Positions 7,431 through 15,426 of a stretch of 64,000 nt of DNA are shown here, piece after piece. The translations under genes were made by a program, and so were the position numbers. The stretch is taken from positions 1,054,001 through 1,118,000 of the forward strand of contig CBDDGJ010000003.1 in assembly GCA_965227805.1 (NCBI GenBank), in the 5' to 3' direction. The notes below the pieces were generated by a model. It was not told the origin of the DNA, did not search any database, and worked only from the letters and a program-made list of their open reading frames with translations. How positions within the stretch are numbered: the first letter of the stretch is position 1; every line of letters starts with the position of its first letter. The DNA comes from CBDDGJ01 sp965227805 (GTDB lineage: Bacteria > Pseudomonadota > Alphaproteobacteria > RS24).

Positions 7431-8216
7431 ATGAAAAAAGACATGCTATGGCTGAAGGCGATTATAAAAGTGCTGAAAGAGGCAGAGAGCCCGATGCACT
7501 ATACCGATATTACTGATGAAATTATCAAAAAAGAATATCGCAAAAATGTTGGTGCCACACCTAGTGCAACGGTTAGTACATATATAACTAGCGACTTGAG
7601 ACAAAATAAAGATCAATCTCTGTTTATCCCTATAGATAGAGGCGTGTATGCCTTAAAAGCAACGCTTCAATCCCAAAATGATGCAATGATAACTGATAGG
7701 GAAGACGAAAAAAGTGAGACTACTGCTATTATCAACGCCTTTGGCATGTTTTGGAAGCGGGATTTGGTTAACTGGGAACACAAACCTATAAAGATTTTAG
7801 GGCAAGAAAATATCAAATCCAAAAAGGTAGATTTTTCTTCACAAATTGCGGTTTATTTGTTGTATGATGGAAGAGAAGTCATTTATGTTGGACAAACACA
7901 AACATTGGGGCAACGGTTATCTGAGCATTTATTTGACCGCCATAGAGGAAGGTGGGATCGCTTTTCATGGTTTGGTCTAAAGACAGTTTCAGAGAAAGGT
8001 AGCTTAGAAGATGTCGAAGAAAATACAAAATTTCCAACCAAAATGATTATCAATACGCTTGAGGCATTATTGATTGAAGGGCTAGAGCCACGTCAAAATA
8101 GACAACAAGGTAATGGTTTCAGCGGTAAGGAGTTTTTGCAAGTAGAAGACACTGAACTTGAGAAACGAAGACAAAAAGATTTGTTGGTGAGAATGGTTAA
8201 AAGCCTAGAAAACTGA
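7431..8216 (+). CDS. HARE-HTH and GIY-YIG nuclease-domain protein
   Basis: A 261-residue two-domain protein of unknown biological role. Residues 1-75 (MLWLKAIIKVLKEAESPMHY ... FIPIDRGVYALK) match a HARE-HTH winged-helix domain, known from restriction endonucleases, chromatin proteins and RNA polymerase delta. Residues 138-225 look like a GIY-YIG nuclease: AVYLLYDG-REVIYVGQT, then R162 in LGQRLSEHL, E211 in TLEALLIEG and N223 in PRQNRQ, so the active-site set appears present. It stands alone, convergent with rbfA. Nine of its 16 arginine codons are AGA or AGG, unlike its neighbours, which use CGC/CGT; this suggests transfer. No methyltransferase partner is nearby. A defence or DNA-repair nuclease is plausible but unproven. 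Confidence 0.8.
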   Translation: MKKDMLWLKAIIKVLKEAESPMHYTDITDEIIKKEYRKNVGATPSATVSTYITSDLRQNKDQSLFIPIDRGVYALKATLQSQNDAMITDREDEKSETTAIINAFGMFWKRDLVNWEHKPIKILGQENIKSKKVDFSSQIAVYLLYDGREVIYVGQTQTLGQRLSEHLFDRHRGRWDRFSWFGLKTVSEKGSLEDVEENTKFPTKMIINTLEALLIEGLEPRQNRQQGNGFSGKEFLQVEDTELEKRRQKDLLVRMVKSLEN

Positions 8217-8228
8217 TGACACTGGCTC

Positions 8229-8603
8229 TTACTTCTTCACCCTAAGCAGACGATCAATATGCGCCGCTTCGTCAAAGCTACGATCCGCCTTAAAGATAAA
8301 TTCAGGTGCATATTTCAGATTTAGGTTTTTCACTACCGCGTGGCGAATTTTACCCATATGGGCTGTGCATAAGGCGACCGCTTCATCCATATGATCACCA
8401 CCAAGCGGAATAATGTAAATGGTTGCATGACGCAAAGATGCATCAATCCGCACTTCGCTTACGGTAAGGCGCATTTTATCTAGCTCATTATCCCAAAAAT
8501 TATTTTGCATAAAAAAGCGACTTAACTCATGGCGCAAAATCTCAGCTACACGTAGCTGGCGCTGGCTTGGCGCATGACGCCGTATATGCCCTTTGGCCAT
8601 CAT
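8229..8603 (-). CDS. rbfA: Ribosome-binding factor A
   Basis: 30S assembly and cold-adaptation factor that binds 16S rRNA near the 5' helix. The 124-residue protein has the KH-like RbfA fold: RQLRVAEILRHELSRFF at the N-terminus, LTVSEVRIDASLRHATIYI in the middle, and the C-terminal PEFIFKADRSFDEAAHIDRLL. Two consecutive ATG codons open the frame; either may be used. It ends the rimP-nusA-ylxR-infB operon, 6 bases after infB. In most alphaproteobacteria truB, rpsO and pnp follow; here the convergent GIY-YIG gene lies 12 bases away instead. Confidence 0.95.
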   Translation of the reverse strand: MMAKGHIRRHAPSQRQLRVAEILRHELSRFFMQNNFWDNELDKMRLTVSEVRIDASLRHATIYIIPLGGDHMDEAVALCTAHMGKIRHAVVKNLNLKYAPEFIFKADRSFDEAAHIDRLLRVKK

Positions 8604-8609
8604 TGCCTC

Positions 8610-11108
8610 CTAGTCTTCGAGCTTGCGGGCGACTTCTTCAACCTCATAACATTCAATAATATCGCCCGGTTTCAAATCGGCATAATTTTCAAATGCAGTG
8701 CCGCATTCCTGCCCGGCATTTACGTCTTTTACTTCATCTTTGAAACGGCGTAGCGAGCTTAAATCACCTTCATGGATCACCACATCATCACGAATAAGCC
8801 GCACTTTTGCCCCGCGCCGTAATATGCCATCGCGCACGCGCGCGCCTGCCGCTTTGCTGCCCTTGCCGACAGTGAAGATTTCCAATATTTCAGCATTACC
8901 CAACATCGTCTCGCGTAAATCAGGCGATAACATACCTGCCATAGCGGCACGCATATCATCAACCAGATCATAAATAATATTATAATAACGAATTTCAACG
9001 CCTGTGCGTGCAGCAGCATTGCGTGCCTGCGCATTGGCGCGCGTGTTAAACCCAATAACCACCGCAGCTGACGCGCTGGCAAGCGTAACATCGCTTTCGG
9101 TAATGCCGCCAACGCCGCTTAGCACAATCCGTGCCTGAATTTCATCATTACCCAATTGTTGCATCGCCTGACTAATCGCCTCGACCGATCCTTGCACATC
9201 CCCTTTTACAATAAGCGGAAATTCTATTTGGTCGCTATCTTGTAACTGTTTGAGCATCTGATCTAATGATGAAGCCCGTGCCCCGGAAACACTGGCATTA
9301 TCACGGGCCTTGCGATTGCGATATTCGGCCACTTCACGCGCCCGCGCCTCGTTTTCCACAACATTAAATATGTCCCCTGCTTGCGGCGCACCGCTGGCAC
9401 CGAGCACCTCTATCGCCATTGACGGGCCTGCTTGTTTTATTTGTTTACCCTGATCATTAACCAATGCCCGCACACGGCCAGATTCTTGCCCGACAACAAA
9501 GGCATCACCATTATGCAATGTGCCGCGCTGTAATAATATGGTCGCCACCGCCCCACGCCCGCGATCCAGCTGTGCTTCTATCACCACACCTTCGGCCTCA
9601 CGATCGGGATTAGCTTTCAGATCCATCAATTCGGCTTGCAATAAAATTGCCTCTAACAGATCGTCGACACCTGCACCGGTTTTTGCCGATAGCTCCACCA
9701 TTTGTGTATCGCCACCCATTTCCTCCGAGATAATTTCATGCTGCAATAAATCATTTTTTACCCGCGTCGGGTCTGCATTTTCCTTATCCATTTTATTGAT
9801 CGCGACGATAATCGGCGCATTGGCTGCTTTGGCATGATTTATTGCCTCTATGGTTTGAGGCATAACCCCATCATCGCCTGCAACCACCAAAACAACAATA
9901 TCAGTTACTTTTGCACCGCGTGCGCGCATAGTGGTAAATGCGGCATGGCCGGGCGTATCAATAAAGGTCACGACGCCGCCGCTTTTGGTCTCCACCTGAT
10001 AAGCGCCGATATGTTGCGTAATGCCACCTGCTTCACCCGCCGCAATACGGGCATTGCGAATGGCATCCAGCAAAGAGGTTTTCCCGTGGTCCACATGCCC
10101 CATCACCGTAACAACCGCCGGACGCGGGCGCATATCAGCCGCATCATCCGCGCCACCGCTAATGCCGGTTTCTACATCGCTTTCCGCAACACGCTTGACG
10201 CTATGTCCCAATTCTTCCGCAATAAGCTGCGCTGTATCTGCATCAATCACATCATTGATTTTTGCGATCACACCTTGCTGCATAAGAATTTTAATCACAT
10301 CAACCGCACGTTCTGCCATACGATTAGCTAATTCCTGAATGGTGATGGTTTCAGGGATCGTAACGCTACGCGATATTTTTTCGACAGGCTCAGCATCACG
10401 CGCTTGACGTTTTTCGCGCTCGCGCCGTCTTTTAATTGATGCCAATGAACGCACGCGCTCTTCATCATTTAGCGCATCATGAATGGTCAATTTACCTTCA
10501 CGCCGCCGCCTTTCCCCACGCGGCGCATGCGAACGCTTGGATTGTTCATTATCACGCTCACTTTCTTTACGGCGTGCGACGGGGCGCAAAGCCGCTTTAT
10601 CCGAAAGCGGTGCGGCGGGGACGTCTATAATATCGGGGGTGGGAGATGCCGGTTTTGTTTCGTTTTTGGTTTCCCGTTTTTGTTTTGTTTCTTTTTTACG
10701 CGCCAATGCTTCGGCAATATGTGCCTCTTCTGCTTCGCGGGCTTTTTTCTCGGCTGCCCGACGCGAATTTTCTTCGGCACGGCGTGTAGCATCCGCTTCA
10801 CGCCTTTGTGCGTCTTCCCTGGCGCGTTCGCGTGCTTGCGATACAGCTTGATTGCGTGCATCTTGTTCGGCCTTGCTTAATATGCGAATTTGATCATCGT
10901 CCTGCCTTTCTTGCACATCGGGTGAGGCTTGCATATTTTTTCCATCGTCAGTTTTGGTGACAATGCGGCGACGTTTTTTCTCAACCACAACGGATTTTGA
11001 CCGGCCACGCGCAAAGTTTTGCCGCACTTGTCGAGACTCAACCGTCCGGTTCAGGCTTAATGTTTTTGTCCGTGGCGTGGCACTTTCAGATTTATTTTCA
11101 TCGCTCAT
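8610..11108 (-). CDS. infB: Translation initiation factor IF-2
   Basis: GTPase that places initiator fMet-tRNA on the 30S subunit and promotes 50S joining. The 832 residues contain a long charged, Ala/Arg/Glu-rich region (about 60-220, probably coiled coil), then the IF-2 N domain (SVTIPETITIQELANRMAER). The G domain starts near residue 340: G1 GHVDHGKTS, G2 GGITQHIGAYQV, G3 DTPGHAAF, G4 NKMDK, G5 SAKTGAGV. Domains II, III and IV follow, ending in PGDIIECYEVEEVARKLED. It sits between ylxR and rbfA in the standard order. Start ATG at 11108 gives MSDENKSESATPRTKTLSL, as in relatives. Confidence 0.98.
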   Translation of the reverse strand: MSDENKSESATPRTKTLSLNRTVESRQVRQNFARGRSKSVVVEKKRRRIVTKTDDGKNMQASPDVQERQDDDQIRILSKAEQDARNQAVSQARERAREDAQRREADATRRAEENSRRAAEKKAREAEEAHIAEALARKKETKQKRETKNETKPASPTPDIIDVPAAPLSDKAALRPVARRKESERDNEQSKRSHAPRGERRRREGKLTIHDALNDEERVRSLASIKRRREREKRQARDAEPVEKISRSVTIPETITIQELANRMAERAVDVIKILMQQGVIAKINDVIDADTAQLIAEELGHSVKRVAESDVETGISGGADDAADMRPRPAVVTVMGHVDHGKTSLLDAIRNARIAAGEAGGITQHIGAYQVETKSGGVVTFIDTPGHAAFTTMRARGAKVTDIVVLVVAGDDGVMPQTIEAINHAKAANAPIIVAINKMDKENADPTRVKNDLLQHEIISEEMGGDTQMVELSAKTGAGVDDLLEAILLQAELMDLKANPDREAEGVVIEAQLDRGRGAVATILLQRGTLHNGDAFVVGQESGRVRALVNDQGKQIKQAGPSMAIEVLGASGAPQAGDIFNVVENEARAREVAEYRNRKARDNASVSGARASSLDQMLKQLQDSDQIEFPLIVKGDVQGSVEAISQAMQQLGNDEIQARIVLSGVGGITESDVTLASASAAVVIGFNTRANAQARNAAARTGVEIRYYNIIYDLVDDMRAAMAGMLSPDLRETMLGNAEILEIFTVGKGSKAAGARVRDGILRRGAKVRLIRDDVVIHEGDLSSLRRFKDEVKDVNAGQECGTAFENYADLKPGDIIECYEVEEVARKLED

Positions 11109-11125
11109 AGCTTTGCTTTACCTCA

Positions 11126-11686
11126 TTATGAAATACCATTATAGCGCATTATTCTTTTTATTTCATCCCGTAAAGCACGTGCACGCGCTTTATCGCATAT
11201 TGCCAGAAATGTTAGATTTTGCCGCGCAACCGCATCGCTTAATTTTGTGCGGGTAAAATAATCAGAATATGGAATATAGTGTTTTATCGCCTGTTGTTTT
11301 ATTTTGTTTGTGCTATTTTCTGCCGCATCGTGCGCACAAAAAACCAGTGCTGCTTTGCCTTTTTTTATAGCAGCCATAACCGTATCAAAGCCGGTTACGC
11401 ATTTACCTGCCCCATAAATCATGCCGATACGCCCTAGCAAATTTTGGTCTAAAATATTGGCAATCTGCTCACTAAGTGTCTGGGCTGCGCGCGCGACCAC
11501 ATCGCGTCTAGCACTTACCCAGATTGCCTTGCCGGGCAAACGCAAAGCCAGATCGGGCACCAAATCACCGTTTGGCGCGTAAACCAGACGCATCAATGCT
11601 GCCTCTGGCAGGCGTTCACCTGTTAGGGCACAAATATGCGTCTTAGCCGATCGCGTGGCGCGGTAATGTGCATTAGTCTGCATCAC
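11126..11686 (-). CDS. YlxR/DUF448 RNA-binding protein with L7Ae-like C-terminal half
   Basis: A 186-residue protein of the YlxR (DUF448) family found between nusA and infB. The N-terminal half carries the family core: CALTGERLPEAALMRLVY, then GDLVPDLALRLPGKAIWVSA. The C-terminal half (KCVTGFDTVMAAIKKGKAAL ... VFCAHDAAENS) resembles an L7Ae-type RNA-binding domain, as in the alphaproteobacterial two-domain form. Its start overlaps the 3' end of nusA by 14 bases, so translation is probably coupled. The molecular role is not established; RNA binding and regulation of transcription or translation genes are suggested for the family. Confidence 0.9.
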   Translation of the reverse strand: MMQTNAHYRATRSAKTHICALTGERLPEAALMRLVYAPNGDLVPDLALRLPGKAIWVSARRDVVARAAQTLSEQIANILDQNLLGRIGMIYGAGKCVTGFDTVMAAIKKGKAALVFCAHDAAENSTNKIKQQAIKHYIPYSDYFTRTKLSDAVARQNLTFLAICDKARARALRDEIKRIMRYNGIS

Positions 11687-13316
11687 CTGTTTGCTCTCCT
11701 TCGACCTGCTCTAAGTCATCTTCTTCTATCTGTTCTGCTTCTAGCCGCATTGCATCGAGATCTGCTTGTGTAATCCAGCCCATAGCAAGGCGCGCGCGCA
11801 TAATCATATCTTCGGCTTCATCCGGCGTAAGATCAAAATTTTCCAAAACCCCCGGCTGGCGTTCGCGCCGCTTATTTACGGTTTCATACCACCCTAAAAG
11901 ATCATCCGTCACACATCCGGCAAAATCTTCTAGGGTTTTTATGTCTTCTTTCCCAAGCGCAACCAACATAGCAGCATTTAGCCCCTCTATTTGCGCAAGT
12001 GCATCTTCTACCCCCAATGCTTTACGTTCTTCATCAAAGGCAAGATTTTGTTTATCAAGAAAATCCTTAGCTCGATTTTGGATTTCTTCTGCCATATCTT
12101 GATCAAAACCCTCGATCATTGCAACTTCTTCCAATGGCACATAGGCGATTTCTTCAACCGAAGAAAACCCTTCGGAGGCGAGTAATTGGGCAATCATTTC
12201 ATCCACATCAAGGGCGTCCATAAAGGTTTGCGTGCGCGCGCTAAACTCCTGTTGTCGCCGTTCGGATTCAGCCGCCTCGGTTAAAATATCAATATCCCAT
12301 CCGGTAAGCTGCGAGGCAAGCCGCACATTTTGCCCCCGACGCCCAATCGCCAAAGATTGCTGGTCATCCGGCACCACCACTTCAATGCGCTGTGCATCCT
12401 CATCCAGCACAACTTTCGCCACTTCCGCCGGTTGTAACGCATTAACAATAAAGGCAGCCGGATCGGGCGAATAGGGAATAATATCAATTTTTTCATCCTG
12501 TAATTCGCTCACCACGGCTTGCACGCGCGAGCCACGAATACCCACACAAGCCCCCACAGGGTCAATGGTCGGGTCATTGGCAATCACCGAGATTTTTGCG
12601 CGACTACCCGGGTCACGTGCAACCGAACGGATTTCAATAATGCCATCATAAATTTCTGGCACTTCCTGCATAAATAATTTAGCCATAAATTGCGGGTCGG
12701 TGCGTGAGAGAATAATTTGCGGGCCGCGCTGTTCGCGGCGCACATCTTGAATATAAGCCCGAATACGATCACCCGTGCGGAATGTCTCACGCGGAATAAG
12801 ATTATTCCGCCTTATCACCGCTTCACCACGACCTAAATCCAAAACCACATTGCCATATTCCAGACGCCGCACAATACCGCTGATAATTTCACCAACCCTA
12901 TCCTTATATTCTTCATATTGCTGATCACGTTCAGCCTCCCGCACACGCTGCACAATCACCTGTTTTGCTGCTTGCGTTGCAATACGACCAAATTCTATGG
13001 GGGGTAATTCATCAATCACCTCATCATCTATTTGTGCATCCGGATTTTGCTGCCGCGCAAAAACGAGAGAAATTTCTGTATTATCATTTTCCACCATTTC
13101 AACGACTTTTACCACGCGCAATAATCTGGTTTCGCCCGTTTTGGGGTCAATTTTGGCGCGAATATCATTTTCTGACCCATAACGCGCTTTTGCTGCCCTT
13201 TGAATGGCATCTTCCATCGCTGATATGACAATGGCAGGTTCGATAGATTTCTCACGTGCCACCGCATCGGCAATTTGTAAAAGTTCTAATTTATTGGCAC
13301 TTATTGCTTCACTCAT
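11673..13316 (-). CDS. nusA: Transcription termination/antitermination factor NusA
   Basis: RNA polymerase-binding factor that governs pausing, termination and antitermination. The 547-residue protein has the NusA N-terminal domain, an S1 domain (VGEIISGIVRRLEYGNVVLD), two KH domains (DPVGACVGIRGSRVQAVVSE and SLAIGRRGQNVRLASQLTGW) and two C-terminal acidic repeats from about residue 365 on. It ends with a strongly acidic tail (EADLDAMRL ... EEDDLEQVEGEQ). It lies 21 bases downstream of rimP and overlaps ylxR. Nothing is missing. Confidence 0.98.
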   Translation of the reverse strand: MSEAISANKLELLQIADAVAREKSIEPAIVISAMEDAIQRAAKARYGSENDIRAKIDPKTGETRLLRVVKVVEMVENDNTEISLVFARQQNPDAQIDDEVIDELPPIEFGRIATQAAKQVIVQRVREAERDQQYEEYKDRVGEIISGIVRRLEYGNVVLDLGRGEAVIRRNNLIPRETFRTGDRIRAYIQDVRREQRGPQIILSRTDPQFMAKLFMQEVPEIYDGIIEIRSVARDPGSRAKISVIANDPTIDPVGACVGIRGSRVQAVVSELQDEKIDIIPYSPDPAAFIVNALQPAEVAKVVLDEDAQRIEVVVPDDQQSLAIGRRGQNVRLASQLTGWDIDILTEAAESERRQQEFSARTQTFMDALDVDEMIAQLLASEGFSSVEEIAYVPLEEVAMIEGFDQDMAEEIQNRAKDFLDKQNLAFDEERKALGVEDALAQIEGLNAAMLVALGKEDIKTLEDFAGCVTDDLLGWYETVNKRRERQPGVLENFDLTPDEAEDMIMRARLAMGWITQADLDAMRLEAEQIEEDDLEQVEGEQTGDAD

Positions 13317-13337
13317 ATCGCTACTCCTTCATATTCT

Positions 13338-13907
13338 TTACGCGCTATGCTGCTTGCTCTGATTTATTTGTTTTTGCCGTTTAAGCGCGTTACGCATCAT
13401 ATTATCGGAAATGACAAGCCGCGCCTCGGCAATATCACCCAGCCTGAAACCTAAAATTTGCGGCGTATCATAATTTTCTATCATCGTGCTTAACCTTGCT
13501 TCGCCATCATGGAACCCGTCAATAACACCACGAAACCGCTTTTGTCCACTTACATTATGCCTGAGTTTTATGTTCGCTTCATAGCCTGCCCATATGTCAA
13601 AATCCCGGGCACGCGTAAGTGGGCGCGCCATGCCGGGAGAGGATATTTCAAGCACATATTCACCGGCAATCGGATCTTCAACATCCAATAATGCCGAGAG
13701 CGCACGGCTAATCATCTCGCAATCAGCAATAGACAGGCTTCCATCTTCACGTTCGGCCATAATCTGCACGGTCTGCTTGCCTGCCTGTTGCGTTATATAG
13801 ATGCGAATGAGGGCAAACCCCATATCATCCAGGGCAGGCGCAATGAGCGGTAAAAGCGCACGCGCCGCATCTGGAGCTAAAAGATGTGCATTATCCATTA
13901 TCGTCAT
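13338..13907 (-). CDS. rimP: Ribosome maturation factor RimP
   Basis: 30S ribosomal subunit maturation factor and first gene of the rimP-nusA-ylxR-infB-rbfA operon. The 189-residue protein has the expected N-terminal alpha/beta domain (LIAPALDDMGFALIRIYI) and DCEMISRALSALLDVED, and the core signature YVLEISSPGMARPLTRARDF. The C-terminal SH3-like part is GFRLGDIAEARLVISD. A strong terminator at 13939-13974 separates it from the methyltransferase gene upstream, so the operon must have its own promoter in the roughly 30-70 bases before 13907. Confidence 0.95.
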   Translation of the reverse strand: MTIMDNAHLLAPDAARALLPLIAPALDDMGFALIRIYITQQAGKQTVQIMAEREDGSLSIADCEMISRALSALLDVEDPIAGEYVLEISSPGMARPLTRARDFDIWAGYEANIKLRHNVSGQKRFRGVIDGFHDGEARLSTMIENYDTPQILGFRLGDIAEARLVISDNMMRNALKRQKQINQSKQHSA

Positions 13908-13938
13908 ATCGCCCAGTTATAATTTACACAGGCTTATG

Positions 13939-13974
13939 AAAAAAAAAGCGGGGCTCATAATGTGAGCATCCCAC
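13939..13974 (-). terminator. Rho-independent terminator after the methyltransferase gene
   Basis: Read on the minus strand: arm GTGGG-AT-GCTCA, loop CATTA, arm TGAGC-CCCGC, followed directly by nine T residues. The stem has 10 pairs (one G-U) with a two-base bulge. It lies between the methyltransferase (ends 14042) and rimP (starts 13907), both on the minus strand, and would stop metK-trmB transcription before the rimP operon. Confidence 0.85.
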
Positions 13975-14041
13975 TTTTCATATCAAAGCAGCCTTATTTA
14001 TGTGCGTTATAAAGTCTTTATAAGATTATAGCAAGTCTTAA

Positions 14042-14740
14042 TTATGTAAATGGTTTCATACCACCAAAAACGCAAAAGCTATAATTTTGATACCAGCAAT
14101 TCACATTGCTAAACCCGCTTTGCTTAAGCCATGTAAGTTGATTGGTAAGCGTGTCCATTTTATCTTCTTTCATACGCTCTAGGGCCGCCGCTAATTCGGG
14201 TGCGGACACATTATTTTCTTTTACCGCATGTAACCAGTGTGACCGATAAATCTCCTCAATTTCCGGTGTCTCTCCTAATGCCTGATCAGCATTTAAGAAT
14301 ATACCGCCTGCCGGCAAAAGTGTAAAAATCTGGGAAAATAAGTCTCGCTTTTCATCTGCCGTAAGATGATGAATGGCAAGTGCAGATATAATTAAATTAT
14401 ATGTGCCCGCAGCGGCATCCACTGCTGTGCGTAAGTTGCGAAAATCCCCGCATGTAATTTTTACATTGCGGGCAGACAATATTTCATTGGCTTTGGCTTC
14501 ATGCAACATATCTTGTGCAACATCAATAAGGTGGAATTTTGCAAGATCATCATGCACTGCAAGCATATGCGATACCAGCCCCGTGCCTGCGCCCAAATCG
14601 AGTATAGATAAGGGCGGATGTGCAAGGGTTTGGGCACATGTAATCAGCGTGCCATAAAACGCGTCGAAACAGGGAATTAAACGCTTGCGCGATGCATCAT
14701 AAACAGATGCATATTTGTTAAATTTATCCGCGACCACCAT
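14042..14740 (-). CDS. Class I SAM-dependent methyltransferase
   Basis: A 232-residue Rossmann-fold methyltransferase of unknown substrate. Motif I is ILDLGAGTGLVSHML, motif II FHLIDVAQDML with acidic D, then ITCGDFRNL and the LIISALAIHHL / LLPAGGIFLNADQ motifs. The beginning VADKFNKYASVYDASRKRLIPCFDAFYG resembles small-molecule (UbiE/type 11-12) methyltransferases. The frame is open up to 14890, but that part overlaps trmB. I chose the ATG at 14740, 13 bases after the trmB stop. It is the last gene of the metK-trmB transcript, before a strong terminator. Confidence 0.8.
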   Translation of the reverse strand: MVVADKFNKYASVYDASRKRLIPCFDAFYGTLITCAQTLAHPPLSILDLGAGTGLVSHMLAVHDDLAKFHLIDVAQDMLHEAKANEILSARNVKITCGDFRNLRTAVDAAAGTYNLIISALAIHHLTADEKRDLFSQIFTLLPAGGIFLNADQALGETPEIEEIYRSHWLHAVKENNVSAPELAAALERMKEDKMDTLTNQLTWLKQSGFSNVNCWYQNYSFCVFGGMKPFT

Positions 14741-14753
14741 AATATCTTTACCA

Positions 14754-15425
14754 TCATATACGCTCAAATTGTAAATAAGTCGATAGGCGTCCGGCGGCTT
14801 TGGCCTTTTTTTCATAGCGTGTCGGCATCCAGTCTGTTGGCGGCACACGCCAGTCATCGGCACATTGCGCCCGCCATGCAAACCCATCATGCCGGCTTAT
14901 ATGCGCAAGTGTCCAGCCAATATAATCAGCACTGTCGCTGGCAACAAATAACGTTCCTTGCGGTTTTAGCGTATGGTATAGCATCGCCAGATTTTCGGCA
15001 TTGATAAACCGCCGCTTATGATGCCGCATTTTCGGCCATGGATCGGGGTAAAGCAGATAAACTTTGTCCAGACACTGTGCAGGCAAGCAGGTTAAAATAT
15101 CGCGCGCATCACCATTATAAAGCCTGATATTGGTGAGCATCGTCTCATCTATTGCCGTTAGGATTTTGGCCATGCCATTTACGAAAGGTTCGCAGCCAAT
15201 AAAGCCAGTTTGCGGATTTAGGTGTGCCTGTGCTGCCAAATATTCGCCGCCGCCAAAGCCGATTTCCAAACGATAATCCGCATAATTTTGTTTGAAAAAA
15301 TCGGCTATATTTTGCGGTGTAAGCCGCACGCGCGGCAATAAATCACTGATCAATTTTTCTTGCCGCAGACTTAATTTATGCCCTTTCCCGCGTCCATAAA
15401 GTTGGCGTGGATATGCAAGCGGCAT
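14754..15425 (-). CDS. trmB: tRNA (guanine-N7)-methyltransferase
   Basis: Makes m7G46 in the tRNA variable loop. The protein has the TrmB series of motifs: LYGRGKGHKLSLRQ at the N-terminus, RLEIGFGGGEYLAAQA (SAM binding), FIGCEPFVNGMAK, VYLLYPDPWPKMRHHKRRF (the PDPWPK...H..RR signature) and the C-terminal PTDWMPTRYEKKA. Two in-frame starts exist. I prefer the ATG at 15425 (MPLAYPRQLYGRG, one base after the metK stop); the one at 15449 would overlap metK by 23 bases. Neither has a good Shine-Dalgarno, which suggests coupling to metK translation. Confidence 0.95.
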   Translation of the reverse strand: MPLAYPRQLYGRGKGHKLSLRQEKLISDLLPRVRLTPQNIADFFKQNYADYRLEIGFGGGEYLAAQAHLNPQTGFIGCEPFVNGMAKILTAIDETMLTNIRLYNGDARDILTCLPAQCLDKVYLLYPDPWPKMRHHKRRFINAENLAMLYHTLKPQGTLFVASDSADYIGWTLAHISRHDGFAWRAQCADDWRVPPTDWMPTRYEKKAKAAGRLSTYLQFERI

Positions 15426-15426
15426 A

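Noticed and set aside
9834..10331. 165-residue open frame on the plus strand opposite infB
   Set aside because: Lies wholly inside infB antisense, has no ribosome-binding site or family motif, and is rich in His/Asn/Cys as expected from a shadow frame.
14741..14890. Upstream extension of the methyltransferase frame into trmB
   Set aside because: Overlaps the conserved C-terminus of trmB in another frame; ATG 14740 just after the trmB stop is the sensible start.
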